NCBI GenBank assembly: GCA_007120095.1
Contig: SKOM01000231.1
Location: forward strand, 1-5,854
Source of the DNA: Candidatus Competibacteraceae bacterium
GTDB lineage: Bacteria; Pseudomonadota; Gammaproteobacteria; Competibacterales; Competibacteraceae
Reading direction: 5' to 3'
Length of the DNA stretch: 5,854 bases
Position 1 is the first letter of the stretch, and every line of letters begins with the position of its first letter. The translations under genes and the position numbers were made by a program. Shown piece by piece: positions 1-5,751 of the stretch. The notes beneath the pieces were generated by a model. It ran no database searches. It had not been told where the DNA came from and saw nothing but the letters and a program-made list of their open reading frames with translations.

Positions 1-419
1 GCATAGCTGGCGCGAAAATTAATGATATTGGCTACATTGTTGCGTAAACGCTCGCTACCGGAGACCGCTCCGATCAGTAACATTTCATCGTCCAATACCG
101 GCAGAGCGGCATGAACGCTCGCCGTACCGTGGGCACCGATTAGGGCAAATATCTCGCGTTCCTGCAACTGTTGAGCCAAGCCAGGGGTGTGGTCACTGTA
201 GGAACGGTGGTCAGCGATGACCAACTCGATATGCCGTCCCTGGGTGCGTCGTTCCAACAAGGCGGCCTCCAGTCCAGCACGCAGGCTGCGCCCTTGAGCC
301 TGTTGCTCGCCGCTTAGATCTACCACCGTACCAAGGCGAATCAGGGTGCTACTGACCCCGGTCTCCTGGGCGCTTAGGGGTAGGCTAAGCAATAGCAGTA
401 ACAAGACTAAACAGCGCAT
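1..419 (-). CDS. Periplasmic substrate-binding protein, branched-chain amino acid (Peripla_BP_6/LivK-like) type, partial
   Basis: The frame is open from an ATG at 419 to the window edge with no stop, giving 139 N-terminal codons. That is about a third of a usual 370-400 residue family member, so the C-terminus is missing. Residues 1-17 are a Sec signal peptide: Met-Arg-Cys, then a run of Leu/Val, ending Leu-Ser-Ala before Gln-Glu. The mature part has the type-1 periplasmic fold pattern: a first strand IRLGTVVDLSG, a helix GRSLRAGLEAAL, a strand IELVIADH, then the LIGAHGTASVHAALPVL and LIGAVSGSERLR segments that usually line the ligand cleft. Such proteins bind amino acids, amides or similar small molecules in the periplasm. 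The ligand cannot be read from this part. It lies 11 bp behind a CheW-like gene, with no transporter genes in view, so a sensory rather than transport role is possible (inference). The start is supported by GAGGTG seven bases upstream. Confidence 0.85.
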   Translation of the reverse strand, partial: MRCLVLLLLLLSLPLSAQETGVSSTLIRLGTVVDLSGEQQAQGRSLRAGLEAALLERRTQGRHIELVIADHRSYSDHTPGLAQQLQEREIFALIGAHGTASVHAALPVLDDEMLLIGAVSGSERLRNNVANIINFRASY

Positions 420-426
420 AAACTTG

Positions 427-432
427 CACCTC
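427..432 (-). promoter_or_regulatory. Ribosome binding site of the periplasmic binding protein gene
   Basis: Reading leftwards, the sequence is TGAGGTGCAAGTTTATG. The Shine-Dalgarno GAGGTG overlaps the TGA stop of the CheW-like gene and is seven bases from the ATG at 419. Stop and ribosome binding site are merged, so re-initiation and translational coupling of the two genes are likely. Confidence 0.65.
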
Positions 433-910
433 AATAATGGATGGAAGCCAACCGCGATAATTGTCGACCGAGCCTGACCGGATCAATGACTAACCAGTAC
501 TGGTTTTCTGTGCTAAAAACCGATTTTAAACAGCTTTCTATAACGTTTGGCAGGGTTTGGGGAGAACGCGCCAAGCGTAAATCTGTTACTGCTACAGGTG
601 AGTTATCCAGCCTGAGTCCGAAAGCGTCCCGACCCCTACCCCATACTATAACCCAAGTCTGATCCGGGGTTGAATAGTCACCAGGGGGATCTGGATTAGC
701 TACCGACTGTAGATCAAACAGCGGCAACGGCCAACCCCCGTACTCGATTAAACCGGGGAATACAGCCGAACTATGGGGTTGGGGGTGGATGGTGGGTTTG
801 CGGCGTAGCTCGCAATCCGGGTTGTACTGTAGCAGTAACGGCCAACCTGCGGCAAAACAGCCATAGTGTTGTGGTGTTTGTGTGCTTTGGCGTGTTGTGA
901 TCGTATCCAT
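431..910 (-). CDS. Divergent CheW-like domain protein
   Basis: This is a single-domain soluble protein of 159 residues, close to the usual CheW length of 150-170. CheW proteins are cytoplasmic scaffolds that join chemoreceptors to the CheA kinase. The visible pattern fits the fold: after an N-terminal strand (FAAGWPLLL) comes FPGLIEYGGWPLPLFDL, matching the CheW 'G-i-x-x-R-G-x-x-x-P-v-x-D-L' region. Next is WVIVWGRGRDAFGLRLD, matching the 'v-v-v-x-x-x-G-x-x-x-G-L-x-V-D' region, and the end (YWLVIDPVRL) matches the closing helix. The usual receptor-contact Arg-Gly before the second strand is Tyr-Gly-Gly here, so the protein is divergent and may serve a non-canonical pathway. I chose the ATG at 910. 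A TTG at 931 in the same frame would add seven residues, and neither has a good Shine-Dalgarno. There is no signal peptide or membrane segment. The assignment is by fold pattern, so confidence is moderate. Confidence 0.65.
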   Translation of the reverse strand: MDTITTRQSTQTPQHYGCFAAGWPLLLQYNPDCELRRKPTIHPQPHSSAVFPGLIEYGGWPLPLFDLQSVANPDPPGDYSTPDQTWVIVWGRGRDAFGLRLDNSPVAVTDLRLARSPQTLPNVIESCLKSVFSTENQYWLVIDPVRLGRQLSRLASIHY

Positions 911-963
911 TCTGAGCTTCAATAGTAACAAATTTTACTGATCATACAGGTTACTCTATCAGC
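911..963. promoter_or_regulatory. Divergent promoter region between the cheW-like gene and mazG
   Basis: This 53-bp gap must hold or border the start signals of both transcripts. For the leftward gene there is a TATGAT (941-946 on the minus strand, five of six matches to a -10 box) without a convincing -35. For mazG the best pair is weak: TTGTGA at 895-900 and TTCAAT at 918-923 with a 17-bp spacer. The gap is AT-richer than the genes around it. No operator-like inverted repeat is obvious. Confidence 0.3.
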
Positions 964-1743
964 ATGGATTCAATCCACGAGTTATTACACATTATGGCCC
1001 GTCTCCGCGATCCTGAACGCGGTTGTGAATGGGACTGTGCACAGAATTTCGCCAGCATTGCCCCGCACACCCTGGAAGAAGCCTATGAAGTCGCTGATGC
1101 TATTGCCCGCGATGACCGGGCGGCACTCAAGGATGAACTCGGTGATTTGCTGTTACAAGTGGTGTTTCACGCGCGCATGGCTGAAGAGGAAGGCAGCTTT
1201 GATTTTGCCGCAGTCGCTGCCGCGATCAGTGCCAAGCTCATTCGCCGTCATCCGCATATTTTTGGTGATGCGGCTTACGCCAACCTAGCCGAACAAAACG
1301 CCGCTTGGGAACGGATTAAAGCTACTGAGCGTCAGCAGCAGGGTGAGGTCAGCGCCTTGGATAGCATTCCCTTGGCCTTACCCGCTCTGAGTCGGGCGGC
1401 CAAGCTGCAAAAACGGGTAGCGCGGGTGGGGTTTGACTGGCCTGAGCTGGAACCCGTGCTCGACAAACTGGACGAGGAGTTACACGAACTGCGCCGGGCG
1501 CTGGCCACCGATAAAGCGGCGGCTATCCGTGATGAACTCGGCGATGTCCTGTTCAGTTGTGTCAATCTGGCTCGGCACTTGGGCGAGAACCCGGAAACCG
1601 TATTGCAGGACAGCAATCGTAAATTTGAACGCCGTTTCCGACGCCTGGAGCAGCAGGTACACCGCAGCGGTCGTCAACCCGAACAACTGAGTCTGGCCGA
1701 ACTGGATGCGGTATGGGAACAGGTGAAGCAGGAGCAAAAATAA
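964..1743 (+). CDS. mazG: Nucleoside triphosphate pyrophosphohydrolase MazG
   Basis: MazG hydrolyses NTPs and dNTPs to the monophosphate and pyrophosphate in the cytoplasm. It clears aberrant nucleotides and, in E. coli, lowers (p)ppGpp levels during starvation. The 259 residues match the E. coli enzyme (about 263) end to end. There are two MazG domains. The N-terminal one has EExxE at 38-42 and ExxD at 58-61. The C-terminal, catalytic one has EExxE at 171-175 and ExxD at 191-194, and these acidic residues bind magnesium. The segments RRHPHIFGD, LPALSRAAKLQKRV and KFERRFRRLEQ are also typical. One oddity is that the conserved N-terminal GCPWD reads GCEWD (residues 20-24). The ATG at 964 is chosen because the family start (M-x-x-I-x-x-L-L-x-I-M) begins there, although no strong Shine-Dalgarno is present, only AGG about 15 bases upstream. 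It overlaps nudF by one base. Confidence 0.97.
   Translation: MDSIHELLHIMARLRDPERGCEWDCAQNFASIAPHTLEEAYEVADAIARDDRAALKDELGDLLLQVVFHARMAEEEGSFDFAAVAAAISAKLIRRHPHIFGDAAYANLAEQNAAWERIKATERQQQGEVSALDSIPLALPALSRAAKLQKRVARVGFDWPELEPVLDKLDEELHELRRALATDKAAAIRDELGDVLFSCVNLARHLGENPETVLQDSNRKFERRFRRLEQQVHRSGRQPEQLSLAELDAVWEQVKQEQK
1730..1734 (+). promoter_or_regulatory. Ribosome binding site of nudF inside the end of mazG
   Basis: AGGAG lies eight bases before the ATG at 1743, within the last codons of mazG. It supports the start at 1743 (protein beginning MDYQYELL) rather than an upstream in-frame ATG at 1713, which has no such site and would add ten residues unlike the family. Confidence 0.75.
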
Positions 1744-2351
1744 TGGATTATCAATATGAGTTATTAGATCAACGGACGGCTTATCATGGGTTTCTACGTA
1801 TGCTGGTGTATCGGCTGCGCCACCAGCTTTATGCGGGGGGCTGGAGTCCGGTGTTGGAGCGCGATTGTTTGGAACGGGGCGAGGTGGTCGCAGTGTTGCC
1901 CTATGATCCTGAGCAGGATCAGGTGGTGCTGATTGAACAATTTCGCATTGGGGCTGTGCATGGATCGGGTCATGCCTGGCTATGGGAAATCATCGCCGGT
2001 GAAATTGGCCGTGGTGAAACCCCGGAGCAAGTGGCTTACCGCGAAGCCCTGGAAGAAGCCAACTGCCGCCTGACAACTCTGGTGCCCATAGCCCAGTATT
2101 TCGTCAGCCCCGGCAGTTCGGCTGAACGGGTGCATTTATTTTGCGGCCGTGTGGATAGCGACGGTTTAGGCGGGGTTCACGGCCTGGCCAATGAACATGA
2201 GGATATCCGGGTCGAAGTCGTATCCCGCCAGCAGGCTTTGGCGGATGTGGCGGCTGGGCGGATTCAAACCTCACCAGCGCTGATTGCGCTACAGTGGTTA
2301 GCGCTGCAGGGTGATGAACTGCGACGGCAGTGGTTGGGTATTGATTGGTAA
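1743..2351 (+). CDS. nudF: ADP-ribose pyrophosphatase NudF (Nudix hydrolase)
   Basis: This Nudix enzyme cleaves ADP-ribose to AMP and ribose 5-phosphate. It removes a reactive sugar nucleotide and acts in the cytoplasm, probably as a homodimer. The 202 residues match E. coli NudF (209) throughout: the N-terminal YHGFLRMLVYRLRHQL, the RGEVVAVLPYDP and VVLIEQFRIGA strands, and the late EHEDIRVEVVSRQQA and ALIALQWLAL segments. The Nudix box spans residues 86-108, with G86, E92, R100, E101, E104 and E105 in place. A proline (P123, in SPGSSAE) lies 15 residues after the box, which is a known marker of ADP-ribose pyrophosphatases. The box Gly (position 107) is Asn. The ATG overlaps the mazG stop (TAATG), so the two are co-transcribed and probably translationally coupled. 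E. coli has nudF elsewhere, in the parE region. Confidence 0.95.
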   Translation: MDYQYELLDQRTAYHGFLRMLVYRLRHQLYAGGWSPVLERDCLERGEVVAVLPYDPEQDQVVLIEQFRIGAVHGSGHAWLWEIIAGEIGRGETPEQVAYREALEEANCRLTTLVPIAQYFVSPGSSAERVHLFCGRVDSDGLGGVHGLANEHEDIRVEVVSRQQALADVAAGRIQTSPALIALQWLALQGDELRRQWLGIDW

Positions 2352-2371
2352 ACCTTTAGCCACCAGCCTCA

Positions 2372-2399
2372 AGCACCCTCTCCCAAGGGAGAGGGTGCT
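2372..2399. repeat. 28-bp palindrome, REP-like or bidirectional terminator
   Basis: AGCACCCTCTCCC at 2372-2384 is repeated perfectly inverted at 2387-2399 with only AA between. As RNA it would form a 12-bp G/C-rich hairpin with a four-base loop. It sits 20 bp after nudF and 13 bp before the end of the oppositely oriented 255-residue gene, so it could end both transcripts. There is no T-run on either side, so it is not a canonical intrinsic terminator. The CCCTCTCCC/GGGAGAGGG core resembles short intergenic palindromes that I recall from many proteobacterial genomes, so a dispersed REP-like element is equally likely. Confidence 0.8.
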
Positions 2400-2412
2400 A
2401 TCAGTGAGACAC

Positions 2413-3180
2413 TTAACGCGGAGTTGCCGAACGCAACCAATCGCTATGATTGCGGCGCAGTTCCTCTTGCGACAGCATCGGATAGAATGCCAGGTCGGGG
2501 CCATTGCCGACGTAAAACCCACTGTTGATCATCCGATACGGGAAATCCAGGGAATGCACCCGATGCACCAGTTTTGCCTGCTTGTCCTTTGGATCGAGTT
2601 CCAGCAACGCTTCGCGCAGATGAGGAAGGAATGAATACGGCAGATCGCCCATTGGGCCATTAGCCGGGTCAGTGGCCAAAGCGCCCAGACCGAGTTCCAC
2701 AAAGCACATGCCGGGGAAGCGAATGAACTTGCCCGGTTCGGTGGTCACGCTGTGGTAGAACCCAGCCGGGTCAAGTGTGCTGACGACCAGGCTGTTGACG
2801 GGCACCAGATCCTGATACAGGTGCAGGGTCGGCTGCTTGGGTGGAACTATTTCGCCCTGTTCCAAGCCTAGAGTATGGCCGTAGGCGGTGGTTAGGTAAA
2901 GCTTGCGCAAAGCACTGATCGGGATATGTTCCAGCACTCGGTAAACTGACACATACACTGAGTTTTTTGGCTTGCCATCTGAGTGGGGCACACAGCGTTT
3001 ATAAGCCTCGTCTATATCGAAAAACTCATGGCGAAACGAGGAATCGACTTCGAAGAAGATCGCTTGGCCTTTGGATTTATACTGATGGCCGGTTGAGTAA
3101 TATTGCCCGAATTTTTCCGGCGGCAACATGGAGGCGATCAGCGCCTCGGGGATCAGTGAAAAGTACAGATGAACCGTCAT
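2413..3180 (-). CDS. Conserved-looking hypothetical protein, 255 residues
   Basis: I do not recognise this family. The frame is credible as a gene: 255 codons, ATG at 3180 with GAGGG nine bases upstream (3190-3194), and no overlap with neighbours. The protein looks soluble and cytoplasmic, with no signal peptide or membrane helix. It starts TVHLYFSLIPEALIASMLPP and contains a strand-like GQAIFFEVD. It also has a CVPHSDGKPKNSVYVSVYRV stretch, the LEHIPISALRKLYLTTAYG segment, LHLYQDLVPVNSLVVSTLDP near the middle, and GFYVGNGPDL near the end. It is rich in Tyr, His, Leu and Pro, with an alternation of short hydrophobic strands that suggests a globular alpha/beta fold. No catalytic motif (Walker, nuclease, hydrolase or methyltransferase) is evident. 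It follows the purB cluster in the same direction after a 187-bp gap and converges on nudF. No function is proposed. Confidence 0.8.
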   Translation of the reverse strand: MTVHLYFSLIPEALIASMLPPEKFGQYYSTGHQYKSKGQAIFFEVDSSFRHEFFDIDEAYKRCVPHSDGKPKNSVYVSVYRVLEHIPISALRKLYLTTAYGHTLGLEQGEIVPPKQPTLHLYQDLVPVNSLVVSTLDPAGFYHSVTTEPGKFIRFPGMCFVELGLGALATDPANGPMGDLPYSFLPHLREALLELDPKDKQAKLVHRVHSLDFPYRMINSGFYVGNGPDLAFYPMLSQEELRRNHSDWLRSATPR

Positions 3181-3189
3181 TGTCGTTTA

Positions 3190-3194
3190 CCCTC
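3190..3194 (-). promoter_or_regulatory. Ribosome binding site of the 255-residue hypothetical gene
   Basis: GAGGG on the minus strand lies nine bases before the ATG at 3180. It is the main support for that start, and there is no other in-frame start nearby with a better site. Confidence 0.6.
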
Positions 3195-3322
3195 GTTGGT
3201 TTGTTGCAATTCACACCCCCTGAAATCCATGGCGTTCGCAGGAAGTTATCCAAGTCTGCTTTTAGATACGCAGGTCATACACTCGTTACGACGACCCACC
3301 AGCGAGTCGCGCAATTCCACAG

Positions 3323-3352
3323 AGAATAAAACACCTGTTTGTAAGTCGTCAA
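3323..3352 (-). promoter_or_regulatory. Possible sigma-70-type promoter for the 255-residue gene
   Basis: On the minus strand TTGACG (3347-3352, five of six matches to the -35 box) is followed after 18 bp by TATTCT (3323-3328, four of six matches to the -10 box). Transcription would start near 3316 and leave an untranslated leader of about 135 bases. The 187-bp gap (3181-3367) otherwise shows no clear hairpin or gene. The -10 match is modest, so this is only a candidate. Confidence 0.3.
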
Positions 3353-3367
3353 TCTTTCATGTTAACC

Positions 3368-3871
3368 CTAAATACCCAGTTTCCTCAACTCAGTATCCGG
3401 CACCGCCTGTTCCCACAGAGTATCGAAAAAGGTCTGTAAATCCCGGGCGCGCAGGCCGCCTCCGTGGGGATAATAGCGCCCTAAACAACGTAGCGGGTCG
3501 TTGAGCATTAATAAATTGCGTTTATCGGCCAGCACATAACCATAGCCGTATTCTGGCCGATCTTGGGGGCGGTCACTGGGTAAGCGGCGTAATTCCAGCG
3601 CACTGAGTTGCTGAATCAATAGGGCCAACTGAGGATGATGACGACGCCATTGATGAGCCGGTGGCAACACCAGACGGACTTGCAGACGGCGCTGGGCCAA
3701 GACCCGTTGGCGTATCAGCTCAGCAAACTCAGGCCTATCATAGAGGCCGCGAGCCAATTCTGGAGTATAAAGGCACAGATGCAACCGAGTGGTGCTCAGT
3801 AACTCATCAAGCGCTTCAGCGGCGGGTTCAGTGCCATCAATGGGTAATTCGGTCAGCTCAGCGGCACTCAT
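3368..3871 (-). CDS. Small PLD-like, DUF7931-type protein paired with a GNAT gene
   Basis: This is a protein of 167 residues without a signal peptide or membrane segment. The pattern LHLCLYTPELARGLYDRPEFAE, then LQVRLVLPP, YVLADKRNLLMLND and the ending LWEQAVPDTELRKLGI resembles a domain I recall as DUF7931. That domain is phospholipase-D-like in fold, about 150 residues long, and occurs in Pseudomonas and relatives beside or fused to GNAT acetyltransferases. The HxKxxxxD catalytic motif of true phospholipase D enzymes is not visible, so an enzymatic PLD activity is not supported. The gene starts 10 bp after the GNAT gene, with AAGGAG overlapping that gene's stop, so the two are probably made together. 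The function is unknown. The family name is from memory and should be treated as tentative; the gene itself is secure. Confidence 0.75.
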   Translation of the reverse strand: MSAAELTELPIDGTEPAAEALDELLSTTRLHLCLYTPELARGLYDRPEFAELIRQRVLAQRRLQVRLVLPPAHQWRRHHPQLALLIQQLSALELRRLPSDRPQDRPEYGYGYVLADKRNLLMLNDPLRCLGRYYPHGGGLRARDLQTFFDTLWEQAVPDTELRKLGI

Positions 3872-3877
3872 GATTTT

Positions 3878-3883
3878 CTCCTT
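3878..3883 (-). promoter_or_regulatory. Ribosome binding site of the PLD-like gene, overlapping the GNAT stop
   Basis: The minus strand reads TAAGGAGAAAATCATG. AAGGAG is a near-consensus Shine-Dalgarno six bases before the ATG at 3871, and it shares bases with the TAA stop of the GNAT gene. This fixes the start and points to coupled translation. Confidence 0.75.
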
Positions 3884-4331
3884 ACAGGTTTAAAAACATA
3901 CGGCGATGGGCGATACCGGCTTCCATAAACTCCGCGCCTGCAACACAAAAACCTAAACCGGCATAAAACGCGATGGCCGTGGTTTGGGCATTCAACTCTA
4001 CAGTAGCGAATTGACTTTCCCGCGCCCGATCCAGCAAGGCTTGCATTAAAGCCCGCCCTACGCCCCGCGAACGCCATGCGGCCAATACCGCCAACCGCCC
4101 GATATGTCCATCAGGCAGCAAGCGTCCGGTGCCGATGGGCTGACCATCTGTCGTCCGTGCCAGTACATGCTGACTGAGCGGATCATAGGCATCACGCTCC
4201 AGCTCTACCGGCACCTGCTGCTCGACCACAAACACTTGATAGCGGATGGCGTACAGCGTGGTTGCATGGCGCGACCAGTCAGCCGTTTCAATCTGATAGC
4301 CAGGGTCACCGGGGGGCCTTGAGTCCGTCAT
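3882..4331 (-). CDS. GNAT-family N-acetyltransferase
   Basis: GNAT enzymes move the acetyl group of acetyl-CoA to an amine on a small molecule or protein. The 149 residues are one full GNAT domain. An N-terminal part (LYAIRYQVFVVEQQVPVELERD, residues 27-46) is typical of the ElaA-like and related branch. Motif A follows with IGRLAVLAAW and the acetyl-CoA pyrophosphate loop RSRGVG (87-92). Motif B, AFYAGLGF (121-128), and the ending EFMEAGIAHRRMFL are also present. The substrate cannot be read from sequence. I chose the ATG at 4331 (17 bp after purB, with a weak GTGGA nine bases upstream). A TTG at 4352 overlapping the purB stop is the alternative and would add seven residues. It lies between purB and the PLD-like gene, which suggests an operon in which purB is the lead gene and GNAT plus PLD-like form the functional pair. 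Confidence 0.9.
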   Translation of the reverse strand: MTDSRPPGDPGYQIETADWSRHATTLYAIRYQVFVVEQQVPVELERDAYDPLSQHVLARTTDGQPIGTGRLLPDGHIGRLAVLAAWRSRGVGRALMQALLDRARESQFATVELNAQTTAIAFYAGLGFCVAGAEFMEAGIAHRRMFLNL

Positions 4332-4348
4332 AGCATTATATCCACAGC

Positions 4349-5719
4349 TCAAATAGCGCGTGCTTGCTCGGCCGCATTGCCGGTGTAATCCGCCGGAGTC
4401 AAGGCCAGCAACTGAGCTTTTGCCGCGTCTGGAATGGCCAATTCCTCAATGAATGCCTGCAAGCGCTGCCGGTCAATCCGCTGACCCCGAGTCAAGTGTT
4501 TCAGTTGCTCATAAGGCTGATCAATGCCGTAGCGGCGCATGACGGTTTGCACCGCTTCGCCCAGGACTTCCCAATTATGATCAAGATCAGCGGCAAGTTG
4601 ATGCGGATCGACCTGTAATTTGCGTAGTCCTCGGGCCGTGCTGTGATAAGCGATCAACGCATGGCCGAGGGCACTGCCAAGGGCGCGCAGGGCGGTGGAG
4701 TCACTGAGGTCACGTTGCCAGCGCGACACCGGAAGCTTTTGAGCCAGATGATCGAGCAGTGCATTGGCTAAGCCGAGGTTGCCTTCCGCGTTTTCGAAAT
4801 CAATCGGATTGACTTTATGCGGCATGGTCGATGAGCCCACCTCACCGGCTATGGTGTTTTGGCGGAAATAGCCCAAGGCAATATAGCCCCATAAATCCCG
4901 ACATAAATCGAGTAAAATCGTGTGCACTCGGATTAACGCCTGGCTGTATTCGGCGATGTAGTCATGCGGCTCAATTTGCGTGGTATAAGGATTCAGTTCC
5001 AGCCCTAGCCGTTGGTTAATCAGCTCCTGAGCTAAAGTCGGCCAGTCCAGTTCCGGATAAGCGATGCGATGGGCATTATAATTGCCCACCGCGCCGTTGA
5101 GTTTACCGAGTATCGGTACAGCGGCCAGTTGGGTAAGCTGGCGGTGCAAGCGGTGCACGACATTGGCCAGCTCCTTACCCATAGTGGTCGGTGAGGCCGC
5201 CTGACCGTGGGTACGGGCGAGCATGGCGTGGTCGGCCAGATCATGGGCCTGCTGGCGCAGTTGTGCGGTCAATGCGTTTAAGGCCGGTAACAGGTGCTGA
5301 TCACGCGCTTCGCGCAACATTAAGGCGTAAGCGAGATTATTGATATCCTCTGAGGTGCAGGCAAAATGGACGAATTCGGCCACGGCAGCCAGCTCGGGCA
5401 GCGCGGCAAAACGCTGTTTGAGATAATATTCCACCGCTTTAACATCATGGTTGGTGGTGGCTTCAATGGCTTTGATCTGTTCGGCCTCTGCTGGGGAAAA
5501 TTCAGCGATCAGACGGGCTAAATAATCTTGAGCGTCAGGACTGAAAGCCGGAATTTCCGTCAATTCGGGACAGTCAGCCAGGGTTTGCAGCCAGCGAATT
5601 TCCACAATCAGACGCTGGCGGATCAGACCGTATTCGCTGCACACGGGGCGCAGGGCGGCCGTTTTGCCACCATAGCGGCCATCAATAGGGGATAGGGCAG
5701 TGAGTTCGGTGAGTTGCAT
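4349..5719 (-). CDS. purB: Adenylosuccinate lyase
   Basis: PurB performs two fumarate-releasing steps in purine synthesis: SAICAR to AICAR, and adenylosuccinate to AMP. It is a cytoplasmic homotetramer of the fumarase/aspartase superfamily. The 456 residues equal the E. coli length and match it along the whole chain. Visible landmarks are SPIDGRYGGK near the start, TTNHDVKAVEY (88-98) and HFACTSEDINN (118-128). The catalytic His171 is in ARTHGQ, and the superfamily signature GSSTMPHKVNP (295-305) carries the catalytic Ser. The segment SRWQRDLSDS also agrees. The start at 5719 is fixed by the family N-terminus (MxLxxLTAxSPIDGRY), although no Shine-Dalgarno is visible. Unlike E. coli, hflD and mnmA do not adjoin it here, at least within view. 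It is divergent from the gene at the right edge with only about 32 bp between starts, so its promoter must overlap that gap or the neighbouring coding sequence. Confidence 0.98.
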   Translation of the reverse strand: MQLTELTALSPIDGRYGGKTAALRPVCSEYGLIRQRLIVEIRWLQTLADCPELTEIPAFSPDAQDYLARLIAEFSPAEAEQIKAIEATTNHDVKAVEYYLKQRFAALPELAAVAEFVHFACTSEDINNLAYALMLREARDQHLLPALNALTAQLRQQAHDLADHAMLARTHGQAASPTTMGKELANVVHRLHRQLTQLAAVPILGKLNGAVGNYNAHRIAYPELDWPTLAQELINQRLGLELNPYTTQIEPHDYIAEYSQALIRVHTILLDLCRDLWGYIALGYFRQNTIAGEVGSSTMPHKVNPIDFENAEGNLGLANALLDHLAQKLPVSRWQRDLSDSTALRALGSALGHALIAYHSTARGLRKLQVDPHQLAADLDHNWEVLGEAVQTVMRRYGIDQPYEQLKHLTRGQRIDRQRLQAFIEELAIPDAAKAQLLALTPADYTGNAAEQARAI

Positions 5720-5751
5720 GAGGTTTTAGCTGGGTTGAGGGTAATTGGACA

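Noticed and set aside
441..662. Open rightward frame of 73 codons antisense to the CheW-like gene.
   Set aside because: It is a shadow of the CheW-like reading frame, with no ribosome binding site and no recognisable pattern.
3177..3230. A 17-codon frame on the minus strand ending ATGA-overlapped with the 255-residue gene.
   Set aside because: No Shine-Dalgarno and too short to judge. Several other frames are open in the same stretch, so it is not annotated as a gene.
3279..3310. Inverted repeat ACTCG/CGAGT in the gap upstream of the 255-residue gene.
   Set aside because: Arms of only five bases with a 17-base loop are expected by chance, and no T-run or operator context supports a function.
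3169..3504. Open rightward frame of 111 codons across the gap at 3181-3367 and the end of the PLD-like gene.
   Set aside because: It overlaps two leftward genes at its ends, has no ribosome binding site and shows no family pattern. It is a chance open frame.
4335..4340. A perfect TATAAT on the minus strand just before the GNAT start codon at 4331.
   Set aside because: It ends only three bases before the ATG, and no -35-like hexamer lies 16-19 bp upstream. Transcription would begin inside the start codon, so a chance match is more likely than a promoter.
4352..4352. TTG at 4352 as the start of the GNAT gene, overlapping the purB stop.
   Set aside because: No Shine-Dalgarno precedes it, and the extra seven residues are not family-like. 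The ATG at 4331 is preferred but not proven.
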